The notes under the pieces: generated by a model
Seen by the model: only the letters and a program-made list of their open reading frames with translations
What the model was told of the DNA's origin: nothing
Database searches by the model: none
Part shown: positions 27,483 through 37,612 of the stretch, piece after piece
Layout: every line of letters begins with the position of its first letter
Numbering within the stretch: position 1 is the stretch's first letter
Program-made: the position numbers and the translations under genes
From: Comamonadaceae bacterium
Lineage (GTDB): Bacteria > Pseudomonadota > Gammaproteobacteria > Burkholderiales > Burkholderiaceae_C
Assembly: GCA_947450675.1 (NCBI GenBank)
Contig: CANFWI010000010.1
Coordinates: forward strand, 16,280-80,279
DNA: 64,000 nt
Direction of reading: 5' to 3'

Positions 27483-29469
27483 AGTCTGGAACCTGATCGC
27501 GCTGTGCGCGGTACTGGCGCTGGGCGCCTGGGGTTTGTCGACCCTCAGCCCGCAGGACGCCAGCACCCGCTGTCTGGTGTGTTGGGGCGTGCTGGGCGCC
27601 AACAGTTTTTATCTGTTGTGGCGCTTCACGTTCACGCTGCCGCAAAGTTTGGCGCCTGAGACTTGGCTGGCCTGGGCGTACCTGGTGATCGAGACCTTGG
27701 CGTTGCTGGAGTCCGGTGTTTTTTGGGTCAGCCTGAGCCGCACACTGGAGCGCACGACGCCCGTGGCACCACTGGCGCTGGCAACGGCCAGCCTGCCAAG
27801 CAAGGCCAAAGAGCCCAGCGTTGAAATATGGATTCCGACCTACCGCGAGCCATTCGAGGTGCTCGAAAAGTCCGTGCTCGCGGCCAAGGCGGTCGAGTAT
27901 CCAAACCTGCGCGTCAAGGTGTTGGACGACGGCAACCGCGCATGGCTGGAGGAATGCTGTCGGGTCTGGCAGGTCGATTACGTGACCCGACCGGAGCATT
28001 CGCACGCCAAGGCCGGCAACTTGAACCATTCGTTGGCGCTGACCACGGCTGACTTCATCGTCACCATGGACGCCGACTTTGCCGCTCACCGTGATTTTGT
28101 GCGCGCCACCTTGCCCTTTTTTGCCGACCCGCGCTTGGCCGTGCTGCAGACGCCGCAAACTTTTTACAACCCCGACATGGTTCAGCAAAACCTGGGTTTG
28201 GGTGGTGGCGTGGCGGACGAGCAAGCGCTGTTTTTTCGGGAAATTCAGCCAGCACGTGACGCCTGGGGCTGTGCTTTTTACTGCGGTTCTTGCGCTATGT
28301 TGCGGACCGAGGCGATACGCGATATCGGTGGTTTTCCGACCGAGAGCATCACCGAAGACCTGCTGACCACACTCAAGCTACTGGGCAAAAACTGGAAGAC
28401 GCAGTACCTGAACCGGCAGCTGTCGGTGGGGCTGGCGGCTGAGTCGATAGACGCCTTTTTCATCCAGCGTGACCGCTGGTGCAAGGGGGCGATTGAAGTC
28501 ATGTTTTTACCCGATGGGCCGTTGCACAATCCGGCGCTCACGCTGATGCAACGGCTCTTGTTCATGCCGTTTTATTGGCTGATCAACCCGTTTTTTAATC
28601 TGGCGATGATGCTGGCGCCGGTGGTTTGCCTGCTGACCGGTTTGAACGTCATCTGGATTGCGCAAACGTCGGATGTTTACATGTTGGTGTTGCCCACGGC
28701 GCTGGTCAACTTGTTCAGCTTGACCTGGATCAGCAGGGGTCGCTTTAGCCCGGTCATCTCGACGGTTGTGTCGATGGTGATGGCGGTGCGCATGGCCCGT
28801 TCGGCACTGGCGGGATTGTTCCGGGTGGGCAGCACGGTGTTCAAAGTGACGCCCAAGGGCACGCAGATCAGCGCGTCATCAGACCGCTTGATGTTTCGGA
28901 TTATTTTGGGCCTCACGCTGTTGACGCTGGTGGCGATTGTTCATGCGGGTTGGGTCAGCCAGCAGGTCGGCGCTGCAGATCTGGCGACACCTTGGTTGAT
29001 TTTTTTAGGCGTTTTTAATTTGCTGCATTTCCTGGTCGCGTTGGTCTTGGTCAAAGACCGCCCGCGCCTGCGGTCGGAGGAGCGCTTTCAGATTGACGCG
29101 ACGCTCAAGCTCAGCTCTTATGAGCCGAAAGACAGCCGCCAACCGCTGACGCCTTACCAAGTGCACGCTGTGCAGGTGGTTGACATGAGTGCCAACGGCC
29201 TGAAGTTTGTGTGGCGCAGTTCGCTGCCGATTCCCGAAACCCTGTCGCTGGACATCGCCGGCGTGGCCATTGGTTTGCGCTTGCAGCGGCAAAGCAAGCA
29301 AGACGGTGTGGTGGTCGCCGTGGCGCACATCTTGGCCGAAAGCCCCGCCCAGCGCGAAGCCTTGATCCAGTTTTTGTTCTCGGGACGGTTTGACCCGGTG
29401 GTGCAGTCCAAGCCGGGCTGGATGGGGGCGTTGAGAAAGACGGCACGGGCCGTGATGAGTGCCTCTTGA
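27472..29469 (+). CDS. Cellulose-synthase-like GT2 glycosyltransferase with PilZ domain
   Basis: Processive membrane glycosyltransferase of 665 residues. N-terminal spans precede the GT2 domain: IPTYREP (about 120), VLDDGN (about 145), the DxD-type MDADF (about 199), SITEDLLTT (about 291) and QRDRW (about 331). Further spans occupy about 370-520. The C-terminal PilZ domain has RSEER (RxxxR, about 533) and DMSANG (DxSxxG, about 570), so cyclic di-GMP control is expected. It is shorter than BcsA and no bcsB/bcsC genes are near. The polymer is unknown. Confidence 0.88.
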   Translation: MFSEVWNLIALCAVLALGAWGLSTLSPQDASTRCLVCWGVLGANSFYLLWRFTFTLPQSLAPETWLAWAYLVIETLALLESGVFWVSLSRTLERTTPVAPLALATASLPSKAKEPSVEIWIPTYREPFEVLEKSVLAAKAVEYPNLRVKVLDDGNRAWLEECCRVWQVDYVTRPEHSHAKAGNLNHSLALTTADFIVTMDADFAAHRDFVRATLPFFADPRLAVLQTPQTFYNPDMVQQNLGLGGGVADEQALFFREIQPARDAWGCAFYCGSCAMLRTEAIRDIGGFPTESITEDLLTTLKLLGKNWKTQYLNRQLSVGLAAESIDAFFIQRDRWCKGAIEVMFLPDGPLHNPALTLMQRLLFMPFYWLINPFFNLAMMLAPVVCLLTGLNVIWIAQTSDVYMLVLPTALVNLFSLTWISRGRFSPVISTVVSMVMAVRMARSALAGLFRVGSTVFKVTPKGTQISASSDRLMFRIILGLTLLTLVAIVHAGWVSQQVGAADLATPWLIFLGVFNLLHFLVALVLVKDRPRLRSEERFQIDATLKLSSYEPKDSRQPLTPYQVHAVQVVDMSANGLKFVWRSSLPIPETLSLDIAGVAIGLRLQRQSKQDGVVVAVAHILAESPAQREALIQFLFSGRFDPVVQSKPGWMGALRKTARAVMSAS

Positions 29470-29509
29470 CGCGCGATCAAGAGAGCTTGAATAAAAGCAG
29501 GGACACGGT

Positions 29510-30337
29510 ATGAATAAGATTTTGGGTGACTACATCAACCTCACGGCGAGTGACAGCTTTGAGTTCCCCGCCTATGTCGCCAGCCCGCTCGAACCGGCTC
29601 GGGCGGCCGTGGTGATCTTGCAGGAAATGGACCAACGCCTGCACGGCGAATCGAGTCATGCAAGCGGTCGGAAAGAGCGGGTCCAGCCGGAGCGTTTCAA
29701 AGTTGCAGCGCTGTGGCGCGCTGTCGCTGAAAAATACGCGGCACTCGGTTATCTGGCGATTGTGCCGTCGACTTACAACCGCGGTGTCTACGGTGCTGAC
29801 TTCAGTTACCGGCACGAATTCAACGGCTCTACCCGCGGCTGGCATCTCGTCAGACCGGTGGAGCCGTTGCCGACCGACAAAGTCATGTTTGACGTTCAAG
29901 CGGCGATTGATCACGGGCGGCTCAACACCTCGACCGGTGGCGTTGCCTTGGTGGGCTATTGCTGGGGCGGCCTGCTCGCCTGGCGCGCTGCCAGCACCCT
30001 AGACAGCGTGACCGTGGCCGTCAGTTACTACGGCGGTGGGATGACCCTCGGGGAAGATGCCCAGCGCCAGCCAAGGTGCCCGATGTTGGCGCATTTTCCG
30101 CGTGACAAGCGCTGGATGTCAGAGGCCGGTGTGGCCCAGTTCATGGCGCAGCAACCAACCGTCCAGTCCTACCTGTATGACGCTCGCTACGGTTTCAATG
30201 TCGTGCGGCGCCAAGCCCACGACGCCCAAGCGGCACGCCTGTCGAAGGAACGCACACTGGCGTTTTTAAATGAACATCTGATGGCGCTGCCGGTGTATGA
30301 ACCGGCTACAGTGATGGCTCTGCCCTTGTCCTTGTGA
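29510..30337 (+). CDS. Dienelactone hydrolase family protein
   Basis: Alpha/beta hydrolase of 275 residues in the dienelactone hydrolase family. The nucleophile cysteine sits in VGYCWGGLLAW (about residue 149), as in true DLH. The family's usual histidine, in a GHGF-type motif, is not visible: the equivalent stretch reads DARYGFNV. A histidine 10 residues later (QAHDAQ) might replace it, or the enzyme may be inactive or have changed chemistry. The N-terminal MNKILGDYINLTASDSFEF and an expanded loop (about 42-70) are also seen. It starts 40 bases after the synthase gene and may belong to the same transcript. Confidence 0.82.
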   Translation: MNKILGDYINLTASDSFEFPAYVASPLEPARAAVVILQEMDQRLHGESSHASGRKERVQPERFKVAALWRAVAEKYAALGYLAIVPSTYNRGVYGADFSYRHEFNGSTRGWHLVRPVEPLPTDKVMFDVQAAIDHGRLNTSTGGVALVGYCWGGLLAWRAASTLDSVTVAVSYYGGGMTLGEDAQRQPRCPMLAHFPRDKRWMSEAGVAQFMAQQPTVQSYLYDARYGFNVVRRQAHDAQAARLSKERTLAFLNEHLMALPVYEPATVMALPLSL

Positions 30338-30383
30338 TGGGGCGGATGATGGCGACTCGTTCATGAATAACAAAGGAGACAAG

Positions 30384-31418
30384 ATGAAAAATATCGCAGC
30401 CATGGTGGTGCTGGTGGCCGCCGCGCTCGGCTTGGGCGGGTGTGCTGCACCCAGCGCTCAAAATAGGACAGACGGCCCACTGAGCATTGCCAAGCAAGGC
30501 AGCTTTTTTGTCGGTGGCCGGAACATCAGTTCCAACAATTTGTCTTTGCTGCCGGCCTATGCGCCGGCGGGAACCATTGCGGTTGAGCAGATGTATGTGC
30601 GTTACCAAGTGCCGGTTGACGCGCAGCGTCGTCCGCTGGTGTTTATTCACGGCTGTTGCCTGACCGGCAAAACGTGGGAGTCGACGCCAGACGGCCGCAT
30701 GGGCTGGGACGAGTTGTTTGTCCGAAGTGGCTTCCCGACGTACGTGATTGACCAAGTCTCGCGCGGCCGATCTGCGGCCGACCCGTCGGCCATCGTTCAG
30801 GTGAAGGCGGGCAAGGCCGGGCCGGAGGCTTTGCCGCAAATTTTTGGTGCTGCGCAAGAAGGGGCTTGGGCCATCTTTCGCTTCGGCCCGAAGTACCCAG
30901 AGGTTTTCCCGGGCATGCAGTTTCCGCTGGAAGCGCAGGCTGAGTTTTGGAAGCAAATGGTGCCGGATTGGCTGAACGCGCTGCCGACCCCCAACCCGAC
31001 GGTTCCGGCGCTGTCGGAGCTGGCGCAGAAGTTGAACGGCGCGGTCTTGGTCAGCCATTCCCAATCGGGTATTTTCCCCTTTCAAACGGCTGCCCTAGAC
31101 ACGCGTGGCATTGCGGGGATTGTCTCCATTGAGCCCGGCGCGTGCCCTGCCGCCAGCGGCGACTTGAAGCCCTACCTTGGCATGCCGATCTTGGTGTTGT
31201 GGGGTGACTTTGTGGACCAAGCGCCGCGCTGGGCACCGCGTTTGAAAGCCTGCCGTGAGTTCGTGGCGGCGACCAATCAAGCTGGCGGCAAAGCCGAGAT
31301 GGTGGTCTTGGCGGATGTCGGTTTGCCGGGCGCCTCGCACATGCTGATGCAGGACAAACACAGCCTGAAGATTGGGGCTTGGCTGGCAGGCTGGTTGGAC
31401 AAGAATATCCGCCCTTGA
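30384..31418 (+). CDS. Alpha/beta hydrolase lipoprotein
   Basis: A 344-residue exported hydrolase. The ATG at 30384 has AAAGGAG five bases upstream. The signal MKNIAAMVVLVAAALGLGGC ends in an LGGC lipobox, predicting lipid anchoring at Cys20. The oxyanion region FIHGCCLTGKTWES follows near 92; the nucleophile serine is in LVSHSQSG (about 225); the acid in WGDFVDQA and the histidine in PGASHMLMQD complete a plausible triad. Similar proteins are often called esterases; the substrate is unknown. It could modify or cut a secreted polymer, which is speculative. Confidence 0.82.
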   Translation: MKNIAAMVVLVAAALGLGGCAAPSAQNRTDGPLSIAKQGSFFVGGRNISSNNLSLLPAYAPAGTIAVEQMYVRYQVPVDAQRRPLVFIHGCCLTGKTWESTPDGRMGWDELFVRSGFPTYVIDQVSRGRSAADPSAIVQVKAGKAGPEALPQIFGAAQEGAWAIFRFGPKYPEVFPGMQFPLEAQAEFWKQMVPDWLNALPTPNPTVPALSELAQKLNGAVLVSHSQSGIFPFQTAALDTRGIAGIVSIEPGACPAASGDLKPYLGMPILVLWGDFVDQAPRWAPRLKACREFVAATNQAGGKAEMVVLADVGLPGASHMLMQDKHSLKIGAWLAGWLDKNIRP

Positions 31419-31490
31419 GCTTGAGCGGCTGGGGCCGCGCTGCCTCCGGTGTATAAACCTGTCCGAGCATCAACACTAGGAGACAGGCTT

Positions 31491-32066
31491 ATGTCAGATC
31501 ACGGATTTCATGTGCATGGGCCCCATGACCACGAAGTGGAGCACGTTGCGCAACATGGCGGCGATAACTTCACGTCCAGGCTGGCGGTTTTAACCGCTGT
31601 TTTGTCGACCGTCGGCGCTATTTTTGGTTACCTTGGCGGGCATTCACAAAATGCCGCGCTGCTGTACAAAAATGAAGCCTCGATTGTCAAAACGGCGGCC
31701 TCGAACCAGTGGAATTACTACCAAGCCAAAAGCAACAAGCAAAACTTGGCTGAGCTCTCAGTGGTCTTGACGACCGGCGAAGCGCAGCAAAAATTCAAGC
31801 AGGCGGTTGACCGTTACCAGCTTGAAAAAGCCGAGATCAAAACGCAGGCTGAAAAGCTCGAAGCGGAAGTCGACACGGCCAACAAGAACAGCGAAATGGA
31901 AATGCACGTGCACGAGCGTTGGGCGATGGCCACGACCTTGCTGCAAATCGCGATTGCCTTGGCCGCCATCACCTTGTTGACCCGCAAGCGTTGGATGTTG
32001 TTTGGTGTTTTTGGCGCGACGGGTTTGGGCTTGGTGGCCGGCGCGCTGGGCTTTCTGCATCTCTGA
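31491..32066 (+). CDS. DUF4337 domain membrane protein
   Basis: A 191-residue protein of the DUF4337 family. GGAG lies before the ATG at 31491. The N-terminus is His-rich (HGFHVHGPHDHEVEH), then one span (RLAVLTAVLSTVGAIFGYLG), a coiled-coil middle (ASNQWNYYQAKSNKQNL to LEAEVDTANKNSE) and two C-terminal spans. The ASNQWNYYQAKS motif is typical of the family. Function is unknown. The histidine-rich N-terminus might bind metal. Confidence 0.8.
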   Translation: MSDHGFHVHGPHDHEVEHVAQHGGDNFTSRLAVLTAVLSTVGAIFGYLGGHSQNAALLYKNEASIVKTAASNQWNYYQAKSNKQNLAELSVVLTTGEAQQKFKQAVDRYQLEKAEIKTQAEKLEAEVDTANKNSEMEMHVHERWAMATTLLQIAIALAAITLLTRKRWMLFGVFGATGLGLVAGALGFLHL

Positions 32067-32081
32067 CATCACTGCGCGTTG

Positions 32082-33179
32082 ATGCTCTGGCGAAAGGCGT
32101 TTTGTGGCGGGGTGCTGGGGCTTGCACTCAGCTTGGCGGGGCTGGCGGCACAGGCTGAACCGCGCTGTCGGATTGCCTTTGATGTCGGCTCGTCTGGTGT
32201 TCGGGTGGGTGCTTCCAACAGCGCTGCGCAGGCGCAGGTGGACATCGACTACCTGACGCCGTTGTGGGCTGGCCGCGGACTTGAAGACACCGTGGTGCCC
32301 ACAGCGGCGGCGCTGAACAAGTTGCCGATTGACGCGGGCTTGTCAGCGCAATGTGATCGCGTCGCCGGGACGTTCTCCGCTTGGCGCTTGGCTTGGCAGC
32401 AGTCTGCGGGCGACACGGCGGCGCTGATGGCGCGCTTGCAGGCAGAAACCCGTGTTGCCGTGCTGGTGTTGCCGCAGTCGGTCGAAGGCGCTTACGCCTA
32501 TGCCTCCGCGCGGCAAGCGCTGGGCAGCAGACTGACGACCAGCCATGTGCTCGACATCGGTGGCGGCAGCTTGCAAATAGCCGGCGAGCGAACCACCTAT
32601 GGCCAAGCGCTGGGCCAAAAGTCATGGCATCAACGCTTGTGCACGACCTTGCGCCAATCCGCAGTGGCGTCGTGCGAGTTGCAACCGATGTCTGCGGCTG
32701 ATCTTCAGACTGCCCGACGTTTGCTGGACGAGCAGTTCAGCGACATGGCCGCCACGCTGGGGCCGCGGACGACGTTGACGGCGATCAGTCGGCCCGTCAC
32801 ACGGGGTGTGGCGCCGGCCGTGCATCTGTTGGTGGCAGGAAAAACAGAACCGCTGGACCCGTTGTCAGCGCAAGACATCAGCAACGCGATCCAGCAAATG
32901 GCCGGGCTGAGCGGCGGCGACATGGCCGCGCGGCTGGCCACACCTTCAAGCTACGCCACGTATTTGCTGTCAGACATGCTGCTGCTGGAGGGACTCTTGC
33001 GGGCGACCGGCGGGACCCACATTCAGGTCATCGAAGGCACCTTGAGCATCTTGCCCGCTTTGCTGTCTGACGACATCGCCTTTCAGTGGAGCGCCCATTA
33101 CGCCTGCTACCTAGAGCGCTTCAAGGCGTCGGGCCCCAACGCCTACTTCAGCGACCCGGCCACTTGCCCGTCACCTTGA
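32082..33179 (+). CDS. Exported Ppx/GppA-like (ASKHA fold) phosphatase
   Basis: A 365-residue protein with a clear signal peptide (MLWRKAFCGGVLGLALSLAGLAAQA). Mature motifs are IAFDVGSSGVRVGA (phosphate-1 loop, about residue 28) and HVLDIGGGSLQIAGE (phosphate-2 loop, about 153), as in exopolyphosphatase/pppGpp hydrolase and in CD39-type nucleotidases. Family members in the Ppx/GppA group are normally cytoplasmic; export is the unusual point. Cysteines at CRIAF, QCDR, RLC, SCEL and the C-terminal CYLERF/ATCPSP could form disulfides. An ATG at 32082 is preferred over the overlapping TTG at 32079. Confidence 0.78.
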   Translation: MLWRKAFCGGVLGLALSLAGLAAQAEPRCRIAFDVGSSGVRVGASNSAAQAQVDIDYLTPLWAGRGLEDTVVPTAAALNKLPIDAGLSAQCDRVAGTFSAWRLAWQQSAGDTAALMARLQAETRVAVLVLPQSVEGAYAYASARQALGSRLTTSHVLDIGGGSLQIAGERTTYGQALGQKSWHQRLCTTLRQSAVASCELQPMSAADLQTARRLLDEQFSDMAATLGPRTTLTAISRPVTRGVAPAVHLLVAGKTEPLDPLSAQDISNAIQQMAGLSGGDMAARLATPSSYATYLLSDMLLLEGLLRATGGTHIQVIEGTLSILPALLSDDIAFQWSAHYACYLERFKASGPNAYFSDPATCPSP

Positions 33180-33195
33180 GGGCGCAGCGCCGAAT

Positions 33196-34581
33196 TCAGC
33201 GCAGCCCAGCACCTTCTTGGGGGTCCAACTTGAAGAATGAAAAAAGCGACAGCAGGTTGATCAACCCAACCACGACAAAGGCCGGTGAAAAGTCTTCGGC
33301 ATGAAGGTGGACCGCATCACCGCCATGCCACCAAGATGCCGCACTGACCAAGGTAGCGCCGAGAACCACGCCAAAACTCAGTGAGAGTTGTTGGGCCATG
33401 GCCGACAGGGTCGTGGCGTGGCTCATGCGGACGTTGGGGACATCCGAAAATCCCAAAGTCGTCATCGTCACCATGGCGAGCGAATTGATCAAGCCGCCGA
33501 ACATCATCACGCAGAACATCAGCAGATGGGAGGTCGTTGGTTTGAACAGGCCATAACTCATGTAAGCCGCGCTGGTCAGCACGGTCGCGCTGATCAACAA
33601 CTGGCGAAAGCCAAAATCGTGAATCGCCCGCTTCATGACGGCGCGTGTACCCAGCGCACCCAAGGCGGTGGCCACCGTCAACGCGCCCGATGTCAGCGGC
33701 GACAGGCCAAAGCCGATTTGCAGCATCAGCGGCAACAAAAAGGGTGACGCACCAATGGCAATCCGCAGCGGCGTGCCGCCAATGACGTTCGTCCGGTAGG
33801 TTTGAAAGCGCAGGATGTCCAGGTCAATGATGGGGTCCTGCTGCCGGCGAGCGTGCCCATAGTAGCGCCAGAGCGCCAATGAACCCATGCCCACCGCCAA
33901 CCAAGACACCCAGCCGGGTGCCAGGGCCTTGCCGGCAATTTCCAGCGCGCCCAGCAGCGCCGTCAGGCCGGTCGCCAGCAGCACAAAGCCGGTGGTGTCG
34001 AACGGCACCGGTGCCGTGGACTCGTGCGTGTCCTTGACAAACGTCATGGCCAGCAAGATGGCCAACAGGCCGAAGGGGATGTTGATGAGAAAAATCCAGC
34101 GCCAAGAGGTCATCGAGACAATGGCGCCGCCAAACAGTGGCCCGACCATACGTCCAATCACCGGCGGCACGGTGAACCAGACCATGGCCGACACGATTTC
34201 CGCAGGGGGCACGGCGCGCAGCAAAATCAAACGCCCGACCGGCACCATCATGGCGCCGCCCAAGCCTTGCAGCACCCTGAAAATCACCAGCTCAGGCAGG
34301 GAGTTGGCGACGCCGCACAAAGCCGAACCCAGCGCAAAGAAGGCAATCGCCAGACAAAAAATGCGCTTGGCACCGAAGCGGTCGGCGAGCCAGCCGCTGA
34401 TCGGGATGAACACCGCCAAACTCAACAAATAGGAGGTGATGGCCAGGTTCAAGTGAAGCGGCGGCACCTGCAAAGACTCGGCGATGCTGGGCAAGGCCGT
34501 GGCCATGACCGAGGTGTCGAGGTTTTGCAGAAAAAGTGGGCTGGCCACAATGAGAGGGACTAATCTGCTGCGTGACACCAT
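33196..34581 (-). CDS. MFS drug/solute exporter, DHA2-like
   Basis: Major facilitator protein of 461 residues with 12-14 spans. The N-terminal FLQNLDTSVMATALPSIAESL matches the EmrB/QacA (DHA2) family motif, and GWLADRFGAKRIF is the loop 2-3 signature; motif C-like GGAMMVPVGRLILLR is near 114. It probably extrudes toxic or organic compounds by proton antiport. There is no MFP or regulator beside it. It is convergent with the Ppx-like gene and lies downstream of katG on the same strand, separated from it by a hairpin. Confidence 0.88.
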   Translation of the reverse strand: MVSRSRLVPLIVASPLFLQNLDTSVMATALPSIAESLQVPPLHLNLAITSYLLSLAVFIPISGWLADRFGAKRIFCLAIAFFALGSALCGVANSLPELVIFRVLQGLGGAMMVPVGRLILLRAVPPAEIVSAMVWFTVPPVIGRMVGPLFGGAIVSMTSWRWIFLINIPFGLLAILLAMTFVKDTHESTAPVPFDTTGFVLLATGLTALLGALEIAGKALAPGWVSWLAVGMGSLALWRYYGHARRQQDPIIDLDILRFQTYRTNVIGGTPLRIAIGASPFLLPLMLQIGFGLSPLTSGALTVATALGALGTRAVMKRAIHDFGFRQLLISATVLTSAAYMSYGLFKPTTSHLLMFCVMMFGGLINSLAMVTMTTLGFSDVPNVRMSHATTLSAMAQQLSLSFGVVLGATLVSAASWWHGGDAVHLHAEDFSPAFVVVGLINLLSLFSFFKLDPQEGAGLR

Positions 34582-34606
34582 CCGAGCATTCTAGGGCGGC
34601 TGAACG

Positions 34607-34659
34607 CACACAGCCTCTGCGTTGCGCCGAGTGAACCCGGGCTGCGCAGAGGCTGTGTG
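34607..34659. terminator. 15-bp inverted repeat between katG and the MFS gene
   Basis: A perfect 15-bp stem (34607-34621 with 34645-34659) around a 23-nt loop, 35 bases after the katG stop on the minus strand. There is no T-run, so it may be a factor-assisted terminator or a processing/operator site ahead of the MFS gene. Confidence 0.5.
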
Positions 34660-34693
34660 TTTCAGGCCCGTGAAGGCCTCTGACTTAAAAAAA

Positions 34694-36883
<2,190 letters not shown>

Positions 36884-37001
36884 CTAGGGTTATTAACAAT
36901 TTAGTACCCTGCCAGTTTAAGACGCAGCCGACGATCTATCCATTAAGTTTTCTTCATGGTCGCGATAGTTCCGCGTTCGAAAATGATTCCATTGTCAGCA
37001 C

Positions 37002-37490
37002 TCACTTCTCAGCAATGAACGTCCCCGACTTGCCGCCATGCTTTTCCAGCAGCTTCACATCGGTGATGGTCATGCCCCGGTCCACGGCTTTACACATGTC
37101 GTAGATGGTCAGCAGGGCAAGTTGGACGGCGGTCAGGGCTTCCATTTCGACACCGGTTTGGCCGACGGTTTCAACGGCGGCGCTGCAAAGAATGCTGTGG
37201 CTTTCTTCGTCCGCATTGAACTCGACCGCGACCCGCGTCAGGGCGAGTGGATGGCAGAGCGGAATCAGGTCGCTGGTTTTTTTGGCCGCCATGATGCCGG
37301 CGATGCGGGCGATGCCGAGCACGTCGCCCTTTTTGGCCGTGCCTTGCAAAATGATGGCCAAGGTGGCCGGATGCATGATGATGCGGCCTTGCGCCACCGC
37401 TATCCGGTGGGTGCTGGCTTTGGCGGCGACGTCGACCATGTGGGCTTGGCCTTGGGCATCGAAATGGGTCAGTGCAGAGCTTGTCGTCAT
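37002..37490 (-). CDS. moaC: Cyclic pyranopterin monophosphate synthase
   Basis: Second enzyme of molybdenum cofactor synthesis, acting after MoaA. The ATG at 37490 gives 162 residues starting [20 protein letters not shown], the standard family start; longer upstream starts are unlikely. Conserved parts are [18 protein letters not shown] (about 73), [19 protein letters not shown] (about 115) and [13 protein letters not shown] at the end. No other moa gene is beside it. It is divergent from the M48 protease gene. Confidence 0.95.
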   Translation of the reverse strand: MTTSSALTHFDAQGQAHMVDVAAKASTHRIAVAQGRIIMHPATLAIILQGTAKKGDVLGIARIAGIMAAKKTSDLIPLCHPLALTRVAVEFNADEESHSILCSAAVETVGQTGVEMEALTAVQLALLTIYDMCKAVDRGMTITDVKLLEKHGGKSGTFIAEK

Positions 37491-37612
37491 GTTGTTTTCC
37501 AGAAGCGAGATAAGTACCATCATAAGAGCGAAGCTTTACGCGTTGTTCATGTTCCCCGCGATGAACGCGGCTACCATGACGAGCTGGCTTCTTGGCCAAT
37601 AACCACCAGGAC

